Source: Trachythela sp. YZ-2020 (taxonomy: Eukaryota; Cnidaria; Anthozoa; Malacalcyonacea; Clavulariidae). From it: 64,000 bases of DNA. Below, piece after piece: positions 44,002-54,405 of the stretch. The first letter of the stretch is position 1; every line of letters begins with the position of its first letter. The DNA is taken from contig JADLSH010000195.1 of NCBI GenBank assembly GCA_016169945.1, forward strand, positions 265,158 to 329,157. Reading direction: 5' to 3'. The notes under the pieces were generated by a model. It saw only the letters and a program-made list of their open reading frames with translations, had not been told where the DNA came from and searched no databases. The translations under genes were made by a program, and so were the position numbers.

Positions 44002-45357
44002 CAGGGCGTCTATAAGATAGGGCGGCGAAACGGCAATGTAACCCCTGATCAATGTGTGATGCGCGGGACCCCCCAAATATTCTTCTTATGCATGTGGAGA
44101 CATTTTTATTTGTTAAAGAAAATTACCACAAATTTGTTATATACACAGGCCAGAAATTACTATTGTTCTAGTTCGGGAAAACATTGAATAGAACAAAGGT
44201 TACTAAGCATTATAATTATGTATAAGAGCTATTCACTCATGTACAGGGTGTATCAAAAAAACTGCAAATACCATAATTTGTATGCACGAGATCATACATT
44301 AGAATTTCAATGGCTGTGCAAATAATTACGCTTCTGGGATTTGAAAATACGTTTCCACGTGCAGTACTATCAAAATAAGCACACAAAGTGAATTAAAATT
44401 AGTTCGATTACGAATGGCTCAGCTAACAACAGAGCAAAGAGTATTTCTTGTTTTAAAGTACGCCCAAACTCAACACTCGACAGCAGTCATTCGTAAACTG
44501 AGCCATTCGTAATCGAACTCATAAGTTTAATTCACTTTGTGTGCTTGTTTTGATACCCCTGGGAAACGTATTTTCAAATCCCAGAAGCGTAATTATTTGC
44601 ACAGCCATTGAAATTCTAATGCATGATCTCGTGCATACAAATTATGGTATTTGCAGTTTTTTTGATACACCCTGTACATGAGTGAATAGCTCTTATACAT
44701 AATTATAATGCTTAGTTACTTTTGTTCTATTCAATGTTTTCGCAAACTAGAACAATAGTAACCAGGCATGTGAGTTATCCGAAGTTGTGAATTGGGTAGC
44801 AACGACGTAAACACACTGATGTAAACAGCGTTAGCCAAATTTGTCTATTGCCTGTCATACTTTCCCCATTTAAATGACCCGTTGGTGTGCATTCAATGGC
44901 AGGTAGCAAAAAAAGTTCAAAAAATTACACGACAAAATTGGGCAGGAATAAAGTTTAATTCGTGGCAGTGTTGTCTTAAAAAAAGCTACGTTCTAGCTCG
45001 ATCCTAAGGTACGAAATTAGTAAATTGTTTTGCGAGCGGGGCCAAAATGGACAAGGAAGTCACAAATGTTTCGAGATTTAAAACACAAAATTTTATTTGT
45101 TAGATAGTAAAGAACGCCTTAAAACTTGTTGTATGAACGCTAAAAGGCTTGAATAACATCTTGAAAAAATACAGCAACAATCGACTGAATACTTTTTAAA
45201 ATATTAATCATTTAGTCGATCCACCTGGAGTTTTTTCCACTCCTTGTTTTTTTTTTAAAAATTACACAGGGGCCGCGTCGCCCCAGTCCCAAAGCGCATC
45301 ACACATTGATCACGACATTATCTAGCCGTTTCGCCGCCCTATCTTATAGTCGCCCTG
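44002..45357. mobile_element. hAT element, non-autonomous, 1356 bp
   Basis: Begins CAGGGCGTCTATAAGATAGG and ends CCTATCTTATAGTCGCCCTG, with a perfect 8-bp duplication GTTCAAAT (43994-44001 and 45358-45365). It interrupts a LINE reading frame, so the borders are certain. No hAT transposase. A palindromic element is nested inside. Confidence 0.93.
44152..44766. mobile_element. Palindromic mariner-like MITE nested in hAT
   Basis: Arms of about 300 bp. Inner border ACAGGGTGTATCAAAAAAAC (44244 and inverse near 44680). The centre (44413-44510) contains an ATG frame starting MAQLTTEQRVFLVLKYAQT, which resembles the helix-turn-helix start (DUF4817-like) of some Tc1/mariner transposases. The opposite arm repeats only the start. 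Confidence 0.7.
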
Positions 45358-45699
45358 GTTCAAATACTCTGGGAGATTATAATGGAAAACCTGACATGCG
45401 TAGAGGAGGACTGAACGAATACACGAAATATAAAACTTGATAACATCCTCTGGAGGTACGTAATTGGCACGCTTCAATTGCAACAGAAAGTAAAGTCTTT
45501 TAGAAGCTTTCTTAATTTTAAAGTGGAAGTCAAGTCCGTTCTGCGCATCTGTTCTGCGCATTGTTTACATCCTTTGTTTTGATACACTATAACTGTCTTA
45601 CATGACGCCTTTTGCCTCTTGTTGTTCTCACCTGGATTTTAATGACTTTGTGTGTGGTCCTTTTACAATACTTACAGTATTTTTTTACCTGCTTCGTTC

Positions 45700-47312
45700 A
45701 TGGGAAGTAAAACGAAATGCAACATTTCCTCGCTAAACACAAAAAAGCCATGCCGCATTATACAACAATGGACGAAAGTCGAAGCACAGTATATAGATGA
45801 AATCGAGGACATTGCACAAGTTCCCAATGTGGATATAAACATGGCAGTATGTTCATGTCATGGAATGTGTTTGCGGGAAAAGGGAAGAAATGCTTGTCCT
45901 TGTAAAGAAAAGGGCAGTATTGCTCTTCCGTTTGCCACCCAGACAGAAGTTCGTGTTTGAATCGACGGAATCTACAAGAAAGCGACACCAATTCATTCGA
46001 AACATCTGAAAGTGTCAAATAATGTGAAACGCAGGTACGTATTAAAATGTAAAAAATGTAAGTGTTGCCGAATTTTAGTTGTTAAAAATATTTATATGTA
46101 ATATCTAATAATTGCAGGGTGCAGAACATGATAGTAGTGACGAGATGGATAGCTCAGAACCAAGTGCAAAGCGAGCGAGAGGTCGTTTGCACGCGGTCAA
46201 AGAAAAACTGGCAAAACATCTTCTTGCAACTGTGGAAATGCGACAGAAACAACCAGGGGACGTGGTGGGTCTACTGACCCACGAGCAGCATCTGCAGGTA
46301 GCATATATTTAAAATCATCCATTTGTTTCCCTAATTTAGTAGCTACAGTTTATAAATTGGCAATGTATCTGTACTTGTACATGTGATTAATTTCAATAGA
46401 TGCATATATGTGTTGAAGATAACATAGTATTTTGTTGAGATGGCACTTTTAATAGTTGTATATCATTTTTCCACTACAGTATATAGTTTTGTTTCAAGTG
46501 ATTGTGTCTACTCACTGTGTAAACACACTCTATACCCACTGATCAAATTGATGGTGTACTGACGATTCCCAGTCTGTACATGTATTTTAATGTTTATAGG
46601 GTATGTTGGTGTTCACATCCCTGATTCAATGGTGTGTCAAACTAAAGACTTTTTGCACATCAACAAGTTACATACTATTTCCCCTTTGCTTCAGCTAACT
46701 TGGCAAAGTTGAAGCTACTAAGGCTCCCATTGTGAGACACCAATGGCTATGGTGAGTTAAAGTTAAACTGAAAAAGTATAATTATGTATTTTTGCTAGAA
46801 TTTGGTTGAAAGCATAAATTTGGAGGCTTTGAGAAGGTTGGAACTGGAATTGTTGCGAAGACAGCCAGCAATGTATTCTGACTTGGTGAATTACCGATAA
46901 ATTTGCCACAAGGTCAGGATGAATCATCCCAACCAGACCCTCCATCAGACAAAAGTCCTGAATGGTGTTTTTGTGGCCATTAGCACCAATGCCCACCCAA
47001 GATGAAAACAAACGTTGTTCAAAAGGAGTTATGCCTTGTGTGACAACAAACGCTTTGTTCAACCTGCTTGTCCTGGATGCAAATGTTTTGGACATTGCAA
47101 TGAAGTATAGAGAGGACATTCTAGTTATGGAACACCCCAGAAACAATGAACACTTTAGGCATTCTGCAGATAGACAGTTTGTTCTAGGGCAGCATGGGCG
47201 TTTGGGCAGGGGCAACAGAGTAGTAGTGCCAAGTTGTTGTGTTTTTGCAATAAGAGCAAGGTATCCTTCTCCCAATGGAGTTTATACAGGTTTCCGGCCA
47301 GCTAGACTTTAG
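45700..47312 (+). pseudogene. P2X7-type ballast domain gene with N-terminal cysteine cluster, broken
   Basis: Exon 1 (ATG near 45700 to about 46035, donor CGCAG/GTACGT) encodes MGSKTKCN.., an acidic stretch, and a cysteine cluster CSCHGMCLREKG..CPC; a shift near 45913 is needed to reach the next CSSVCHPD. Exon 2 (46118-46296, TTGCAG to CTGCAG/GTAGC) is DSSDEMDSSE.. followed by a basic helix (GRLHAVKEKLAKHLL). Exon 3 (about 46924-47312) is the ballast domain: PEWCFCGH, a second shift at about 46982, MPTQDENKRC, VMPC, then VVVPSCCVFAIRARYP and VYTGFRP to the stop. Two frameshifts make it nonfunctional as read. It is a different lineage from the gene at 12150-12932. Confidence 0.8.
46300..46920. 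other. Intron-like spacer of the broken ballast gene
   Basis: No open frame of interest. AT-rich. It starts with a GTAGCATAT donor-like sequence and should be an intron between exon 2 and the ballast exon. Confidence 0.5.
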
Positions 47313-47676
47313 TGCTATTGGCAATACACAATAAATGACTTGTATAATGTATTTAGTAAATTCTGGTTCAACGATTTCTTTTTGTTAAAGACAGATTCAT
47401 ATAGATTTTAATTATTACATATAATATATTTACACATAAAAAATTATCAGTTCATTTAGCTATTTGGAACAAATTTGTTTGTATAATTAGATTAGATTAT
47501 AAAAAGCTACATATGCAATCATTCAAATTTTCAAAAGCATACAAAACATACATTTTTGCAACTCTTTCCCCCTCACAAAGCATACATTTAAATGTTGATC
47601 CTCTGCTGTGAAAATTATAGGTTGTTGAATAGTGCTTGACTTTTTACAATTGCAAAACCTCTTCAATGAAATTTAA

Positions 47677-47781
47677 CCCATTAGCTGGCAATGTACCCAG
47701 ATATGCCATACTTTAGTACTTTATTCTGTCTAATGCCAGACGATTTGACTTGCCAGTGCTAGGGTACTGCCAGTTAAAGGG
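47677..47781. mobile_element. Tiny MITE flanked by TTAA, second copy
   Basis: TTAA at 47673-47676 and 47782-47785. Inner ends CCCATTAGCTGGCA and TGCCAGTTAAAGGG. Same family as 29384-29488. Confidence 0.65.
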
Positions 47782-47820
47782 TTAACAAAACTATCTGCCA
47801 GACTGAGTGAGTGTCTCTTG

Positions 47821-48235
47821 TTAACCCATTAGCTGGCAATGCACCCAGGTACGCCCTACTTTAGTATTTTATTCTGTCTAACACCATACAATTTTACTTG
47901 CCAGCAGGGGTGGATCCAGCTTGGTTTGATAAGGGAGTGCTAAGTGGGCTTTGGTCATGAAGCAGGGAGTGACCTTCGACCAGGGAAGGGTGAATCACCA
48001 TTGAGGGCAGGATCAAGGGGGTTATCTTGTCAGAAAATGTTTAAAAAATAAGATGGCCTACATGATCAAAAAGGCCCATGAATTACCTGATATTATATTG
48101 ATAAATGCCCTGTCACATATGGGAATTGGCACCCCCCCTCTTGCCCAAGGCTAGGAGAAGTGTGCACCCCCCCCCCCCCCAGTAAATCCATGTAATCCTG
48201 CTTGTCAGTGCGAGGATACTGCCAGTTAATGAATG
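47821..48235. repeat. Third TTAA MITE, split by an insertion
   Basis: Left part 47821-47908 (TTAACCCATTAGCTGGCA..), right part from about 48198 (CTTGTCAGTGCGAGG..CTGCCAGTTAA). Between them is about 290 bp starting CAGGGGTGGATCCAGC, hAT-like, and a C16 run at 48165-48180. Confidence 0.5.
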
Positions 48236-48239
48236 ATAA

Positions 48240-48917
48240 TAACCCACATTTTCTCTTACAAATTTTGAATGGAGTAAATAGTCCATCAACCCCCCTCCCC
48301 CTCCCACTTTCTCTCGCTTTGGTTACTTTTTAAAATGTTGAAACAGTGTGGATAATCCCTAATTTATTGATTATCTGACCATACATCAAGAACCCCAGAA
48401 TCTGTACAGCACCATAATGCACTAGTCAATTGAAAACCCACCACCACCCACAGGCATATGTGGGGTTTTAACATGATTTTGCAGGGGGGAAATAGAGAGT
48501 TTTAATAAGCGTTGCTATTCTGCTATCCGGGGTTTTAACACGACACAAACGCTAGGCTCAAAGGCTGGGAATTAACTCTTGCATAGCCTGATATTTAATG
48601 TACGACTTTCTTCTGCGTCAGCTTCCAGTAACTTACAGCACATTTTGATATTAATAATGGTTGATCAGAACACTAGATGGAAAGCTAGACTTTGGAAAGC
48701 TGGGTAATTTAACAAATGGACAAAAGTTTAGGCTGGGATTGTTAAAATATCCCTGCATATTCTCGTGGGGTCAGGGTTTCAATTGACTAGTGCACATAGA
48801 AGACAGAAATGTATCAATATGACAATATATCGTTTGATCACTTTGATGGAGCCAACTGGTTGTCAAGACATTATGTAAAACCATAAATCAGTTTGTAAAT
48901 CTTGATTGATGTCTTAC
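48240..48917. other. Gene-less part of second Kolobok-like element
   Basis: C-rich tracts at 48290-48305, otherwise plain sequence. Further exons of the minus-strand gene may lie here, but I cannot identify any. Confidence 0.4.
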
Positions 48918-49395
48918 CAACAGCTCTTCCTTTTAAGGTTTGGGCTCTAGCTATAGAGCAATATTGGTTGCAATCTTTGCAATCCTTCATGGGATCAGCT
49001 GCTGCAAGTTTCAACTTCTGGCCGTTCTGGGTTTCCGCGTCACTACAAAATTATAAGCAGATACTGTAGATCTCTATCAAAACACTGCTTTTATCCATTA
49101 TTACATTATTCGTTAAACTACAATCTATATTTCTTACCTGGTTGTTAGGAGTTGCTTCGTGTTTGAAATATAATTGTCACGAAGCAAGGCTACTATTTGT
49201 TTGTCCGTCTTGACTTTTATCTCGTCTTTTAACTGTCGCCATCGCATAAATTGCTCCTGATAAAGACATATCTTTGTCGCATCCCTTCCCGCTAAATATT
49301 TTTTCGTTTGGCCTTTTTATCTTCGTTGGATACAACACTAATTCCCTCAATTTCGCCGCTAACAACATTTCGGAATGGCTTTCGCCTTCCTCCAT
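48918..49395 (-). CDS. Two exons of an unknown minus-strand gene in the second Kolobok-like element
   Basis: Exon A 49395-49138 starts MEEGESHSEMLLAAKLREL and ends at ACCAG/GTAAGA. Exon B 49042-48918 lies between TTTTGTAG and GTTG/GTAAGA, 125 nt, and reads a basic helix followed by CKDCNQYC. Exon A changes frame about 49210-49180, so the long frame ends at 49177 while the second frame (KTDKQIVALLRDNYISN) fits exon B. The position matches the THAP exon of the first element, and a DNA-binding role is conceivable, but I recognise no domain. Partial and probably damaged. Confidence 0.45.
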
Positions 49396-50104
49396 GTTGT
49401 TTTCTTAATACATAATCACATGCGAAATACACGAAATGCGCATGCGTTATTCAATTAAAATTCCAATGGTGAGGGCCCTCACATAATGCGCAGAAAAGAT
49501 GCGCAGAACGGACTTGACTTCCCCTTTAATATTAATATGAGCATTCCATTTAAATATTTTTGAATTGTTACACCAAGAAGTTTAAGAGAATCGACTGTCT
49601 CGATAATGTTTGTATCGATACGCAGTTTTTCATATTGGGTATAGTTGGTGTTGAAAATGAAATCCTCATCTCCTTGCACTTTTTAGGGTGGAGTTGAAAT
49701 TTATTATCATGCGACCACACCACTACCTCGTACACAAGCGACTGGACGGTACTATGCAAACCCTTCGGGATAATTGGTGTCATCAACGTACTTAACTGTG
49801 CCATTAGATAACGCAATCTGAAGATCTTCAATCATAATTAAAAATAACCACGGGCCGAGTTTTATTACTTGCGGAACACCAGCCTGTACTGATCTCCATT
49901 CTGAGTAACAATTCTCTGCTGACTTGACTCTTTGGGATCTATTACTTAAAAAGTCGCAGATCCAGTTCACGATATGAGGATTAACACCGTAATTTGACAG
50001 TTTGGAAATGAGAATGTTATGGTCTATTAGGTCAAAAGCTTTTTGTAATCAAATACCAGTACGCTCACATCGCTACCAGTGTTGTCAGTGGCCTTTGACA
50101 AGTT

Positions 50105-50585
50105 ATTGAGCAACTATGGAGCTGCAGGGAAAGATCTTCGTTCCACTCTTCCAACTCTGGCGAGGAAGCATGCAATCAAGAAAATCGATGTCATTGAAAA
50201 TCAGCCAACATCAATCGAAGCCGTCATGTCGTCTTATTCCGCATGACAAAAATCCTGATTTCCATCTAATTGGAATTGGTTGTGAATCTGTAGTTCATGC
50301 AATGTCAAGTATCTTTGTCGAGGAAAAATCCGATGCTATTTTACTCGTTGACGCTGGAACGCATTTAACTCTATCAATCGGAAATTATGCTTCACAACAT
50401 GGAAATTATGCTTCAGACCATGGAAACCTACGCGCATAACTGCTACGACACACCATCTTCCCTGTTTTTTCAGCGTGTGGAAGAGATTTTATCTGCTCAA
50501 GGCGCTGCACAAGGAGATCCAATACCATGCATCTTTACGCCATTGCCATTCACTGCACGGTTAGTTTTTGGTGAGGAAAATGGCG
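50105..50585 (+). pseudogene. Fragment of a second reverse-transcriptase class
   Basis: Plus-strand readings in two frames: CRLIPHDKNPDFHLIGIG, then VVHAMSSIFVEEKSDAILLVDA in one frame and YDTPSSLFFQRVEEILSAQG followed by AAQGDP in the next. These fit the RT family with LIPLDKNPG..RPIGVGE and EGTTQGDP motifs that is frequent in cnidarian genomes and differs from the LINEs here. Frameshifted, lacking both ends. I am unsure of its clade (DIRS-like or other). Confidence 0.5.
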
Positions 50586-51308
50586 GGAAATAAAAAAAGA
50601 GAAAAAATATAAAATTTTGAAATTCCAATCTGTTTTTACATCTTTTATTTCTGCATTTAACCGTACAGGTAAAAAAACACACACGAAAGCAGCGAAATCG
50701 CGCTAAATTGCACTGAAAATTGCACTTAAATCGCAGCCTGTTTACATTTGAAATTTCATGTCGCAATCACGTCAGCAGAAAGATATCGCACCTAAAATCG
50801 CAGCAAAAATTGCAAGTGTAAACGAGCGGATAAAAAGCATGAAATCAAACTGGATTCATATCTTAAAAATTTGAATCAAGATAAGGCTATTTCAAATATT
50901 ACACAATTACAGTGTATATATGTTTCTGAATACTTTAATCATTAATAGATTAATAGCTTCCGTATCAGTTTTCAGATAGACACCGTAGAGAAGGAAGCGC
51001 TATCGCAGATGCCCTTGCTTGATACGTAAAGCAAAGTAGCAACGACCACTGTCTGCCAGACGAGCTAGACCAATAATTTCAAGTATTCAGTCTTTGCTAT
51101 CTATTATTAAAAGCGAAACGAACTGCTATTGTGTTCAAGCAATAAAAGCTTCAAATTTGTACCAATCTGACGCACTACAAATCGAGCTATCATGCACTTT
51201 AAAATATTTGAACTTCTGCCAGTTGTGCTTGACAGTAAACCATTATCATTGGAGTAGCTTCAATTATATGCATCAGAAATCCTTTAGCCTAACAAATGTC
51301 ATGATTTT
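50586..51308. other. Gene-less stretch with repeat-like pieces
   Basis: 50680-50830 has repeated AATCGC / AAATTGCA motifs and GCAAGTGTAAACGAGCGG, the look of a MITE end. The rest is AT-rich with no gene. Confidence 0.4.
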
Positions 51309-52398
51309 TAGGTTTTCAAAGTATTCTAAAAACATATAAACTTAGTAATCCGATTTTTCTACTTCCCCCATTTCGAAGCTTAAACTTGATATATTTTTCG
51401 GACAAAATTTTGGCTTGCTTAATATTCTGTAAACACGAATTTTGTTATGTTAGAGGTTGTGCCACCAAATTTTTGCACTTTTAAAATAAATTAAAATAAA
51501 TTACAATAAATTAATAAGGTATTTTCGAGACAGTATTATAGAAGTGTTGGCCTTGTAAAAAATAGAGAAATGTTGGTATTTTGGTTTGAATTTGACCCAG
51601 AAAGAGAAATCAGACCATTTCGAACGCGTTATTCTGCTCTGAATAGCCGATATTTAATAAGTTTACCTTATAAATTTTGTGAAAATTAGAAAGAAATAAA
51701 GTTATAATGCAACTTTGTTTTCGGAAAATCCAAATTTTGTCTTGATTTGTTGCCCTAAACAGCAGTTGCAATTTTGTCATTTCAGAATCGACCACATTGT
51801 TCTGGTTTTGCGTGAAATACACATTATTTTCTTCAGTCCCGCAAAATACACGCGCAGTTTGTGGGAAGTTTTCGCGCATGGTCAAACAATTTTCCTACCT
51901 GTTATATTTCACGCGCAAAACCAAAACAATGTGGTCGATTCTGAAAGACGAATTTGTAGCTGCTGTTTAGGACCACAAATCAAGACAAAATTTGGATTTT
52001 CTGAAAACAATATATTTTGTATTAAAACTTTCTTTCTTTCTAATGTTCACAATATTTATAATGTAAACTATTAAATATCGGTTAGTCAGTACAAAACAAA
52101 ACAGAGCAGAATAACGCGTTCGAAATGGTGTCTGATTTCGCTCCTACCAAACGTCAAATTCAAACCAAAAATACCAACATTTCTCAATTTTTTACAGGTC
52201 CAGGACTTCTACTACAGGCTCGAAAATAACTTGAAACATATTTTAAAAGTGCAAAAATTTGGTGTCACAACTGTAACATAACAAAATCCGTGTTTACAGA
52301 ATATTAAACAACCTAAAATTTTGTCGGAAAAGTACATAAAGTTTAAGCTTCGAAATGAGGGTCGTAGAATCTGTTTTTAGAATACTTTGAAAACCTCA
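51309..52398. mobile_element. Palindromic element, 1.1 kb
   Basis: Left GGTTTTCAAAGTATTCTAAA and right TTTAGAATACTTTGAAAACC are exact inverses. Arms of about 500 bp meet near 51870 at roughly 80-90% identity by eye. The inner ends carry TTTTGCGTGAAATA and its inverse. No transposase. Borders and target duplication not determined. Confidence 0.75.
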
Positions 52399-53441
52399 AT
52401 ATCATTTTTTTAAACTTTCATAGAGAAATAAAAGGCAAAATGTGTATTTTCATGCCCATTTTTTCGGTAACCTTTATCGTACAAATTACACTCGCACATG
52501 AAACCTCCTAAAATTCAGCCTTTCTCGATTTTTTTGGCGAGTTTTCATTATCTTGGTAAAAACGTAAAAGAAAACCACATCTTCTGACTTAATAATGTTT
52601 TCGTGGCAAAACCTGTGTCTAAGAGAAAATTTAGGTCAAACATAAGCAATTCGAAAGACGATCATCGTTCGACCACAATCCTGCTTAAAAACGAAGCATT
52701 TATGCCTTATTCTAGACAATAAACAGATGTATTACACAATTCATCTAATTTTTCGTTAATTCTGCGTTACTGGTCGAGTTTATTTGCCATCAAAAACACA
52801 CACTGATTTGAACGCAAACTTTATTTATGGCATGTTGCAACGATAAATTCTTCGTTGTTATTTTCCCGATTACGACAATTAAGTAATTATGATCTTGGAT
52901 GATTTTTCATCAGCGTTTAAGTCTACCATCCTACTTTTTGTTTTACTCCACAGCAGTGCGAGAGAAGGTTCAGCGAAATAAGTGTTTTGGTTGTTTTCAA
53001 CAAAAATTATTGTCGAACAAGAAAGCGCCCCCGATAGTTTGGTCAGTTAGGACAATTTTCCCACCTGTTGTACTCGCGAATTTTGAAAAAACTGTACAGG
53101 TTTGCATTACATCAGCTCTTTCAGCTTGCCAGTTATTTTCAAAATTTCCATACATTGAAACACACTGAATTTCTCGTGTTCCTGTAAAAGCGAAGCCAGG
53201 GAATGAGACATGCATCAAGTTGACAGATGGAAACCAGTAATTCTGTAATTGTTGTTGTGAATACCATGCATTGGACAACCTATGCTTTAGAGTTTCGACT
53301 TTAATTGCTTTCCTTTTATGATAATCTCTATTTCTCATTCATACTAGATATATAGGTAGGGTTAATATTGTCCGGTATGATCATAGTCGCTAGTAAGGTA
53401 GAAAAATGGCATATTGGTTCATGCGAGTTTTCTTCTTCTAG
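52399..53441. other. Spacer upstream of the candidate last exon
   Basis: No convincing gene. A minus-strand 113-codon frame (52997-53338) and its plus-strand shadow are open. The stretch ATTTTCCCACCTGTTGTA at 53055 resembles the centre of the preceding palindromic element, so the frames are probably repeat-derived. Confidence 0.4.
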
Positions 53442-53593
53442 TTCGACCATGGGTCTGGGCTGTTACAATTGTTGCCTGTATCGTTGTGTTGGTTTTGTGC
53501 ATCTTTGGTGGAAAAATCGCATATACCAGATATACCCGTAACGACATCAGTGGCCAAAGTGGCATTCCGATGGACAACAAAGTAACTGTGTAA
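53442..53593 (+). CDS. Candidate last exon: membrane helix and short cytoplasmic tail
   Basis: An acceptor (TTTTCTTCTTCTAG) is followed by 50 codons to TAA. The reading RPWVWAVTIVACIVVLVLCI is a clean membrane helix, followed by a basic stop-transfer (FGGKIAYTRYTR) and a hydrophilic tail ending in KVTV, which could be a PDZ-type end. This has the layout of the final exon of a single-pass type I receptor or adhesion protein. The upstream exons are not in view, or lie before the palindromic element. It is too short for a simple frame search. I cannot name the protein. It could be a retained exon of a real host gene, unlike everything around it. Confidence 0.5.
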
Positions 53594-54405
53594 ACAGAAC
53601 ACAAACAAAATTCCCTTCGATATCTACACTTTAGCTAGAGAGTCAAGGGAAACTAGCAGGTTGATGACCACAAAATGAAGAAATTAGCATTTACATTGAT
53701 TTTGATCTAATGTGTCTGTCTATATGTGTATGTGTTTATGCGTTTATATGTTTATCTGGCGAAGAGATATGTATCAGTGCTGTAGAACTAAATTCATAAC
53801 TAAGGGGCTCTCTAGACGACATGTTGCCAAGGGTGAAAACATTCGGGGATGGTGACGTCATAAGTAATCTCCCAATCCCATGATCGCATCTTTATACGAT
53901 ATTCATGCCTGAAATAGTCATATAGTGATGCTTGGAGAATGAAAACTATGGAAAAGTTATATATTTTCAAGCATTCGTGCAAAAAAGAAGGGGGACTCAG
54001 CTCCCTATAGCTAGAGGAAGGGAGCCTCCGCCCCCAAGCGCCCCCCTCTTCTACACCACTGATATGTATCACTGTTGTGCTTTGCATTTAATGGCCAGGC
54101 AGGTCAAACCAGAATTTCGTTTTAACTGTGTTGATGGAAAGATCTTGCCTACGTTTTTCGAACAAGGCCTCCTTTTGATTCGACCCAAATTTTCCGGTCA
54201 GACCTGTCCGAAGCTCAAACGCCTTATGTTCCATTTAACAATTTGATCGATCTGACCTGTCTGACTGTGTTAATGGAAAGCACCAAATTTGTTGGGTGTA
54301 AATCTGTTGTCAACTTGCCCGATTGCACATATAGGTAATTGTCCTGAAACAATGTACTATTAAATTATATAAATAAATAAATATTACGTAAATCCTATGA
54401 TTGTA
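53594..54405. other. 3' side of the candidate exon, no further gene
   Basis: Could be its 3' untranslated region; AATAAA-like signals appear only at 54369-54380 (ATAAATAAATAAAT). Near 54025-54055 is CGCCCCCAAGCGCCCCCCTC, like the ends of hAT-type repeats. Confidence 0.4.

Larger units (their letters stand above)
45522..49525. mobile_element. Second Kolobok-like element, 4004 bp
   Basis: Starts AGTGGAAGTCAAGTCCGTTC and ends GAACGGACTTGACTTCCCCT, with TTAA on both sides (45518-45521 and 49526-49529). The LINE reading frame continues across the two TTAA copies, which fixes the borders. TIR about 45 bp. It contains a P2X7-ballast gene on plus, frame-broken, and exons of an unknown gene on minus near the right end. 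I find no DDE transposase, so this is probably a decayed or non-autonomous relative with termini unlike the first element. Confidence 0.85.
43682..50104 (-). pseudogene. One LINE split by a hAT and a Kolobok-like element
   Basis: The RT reads on minus from about 50104 (VLVFDYKKLL box), through GVPQ..LGPWLF and the active site KYVDDTN (near 49770-49800), to KWNAHINI at 49530. There it meets the TTAA of the Kolobok-like element. It resumes at 45517 with IKKASKRLYFLLQLKRA and runs to LPEYLN at 45358, where the hAT element starts. It resumes at 43993 with RSLEQKQKRAKKII and ends at 43682 with a stop after ARRHNDSNS. Several frameshifts are present in the RT part. Endonuclease absent. Confidence 0.85.

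Noticed and set aside
45652..45957. 102-residue cysteine-containing frame as a metallothionein-like gene
   Set aside because: The true start is probably the internal methionine near 45700, and its second cysteine block is reached only after a frame change. It is the first exon of the broken ballast gene.
48165..48180. Regulatory G-quadruplex
   Set aside because: A single C16 run within a split MITE; no gene start near it and homopolymer length is unreliable.
52997..53338. Minus-strand 113-codon frame that looks protein-like
   Set aside because: No recognised domain, no clear splice or start context, and a central stretch resembles the palindromic element at 51309-52398. Too weak to annotate as a gene.
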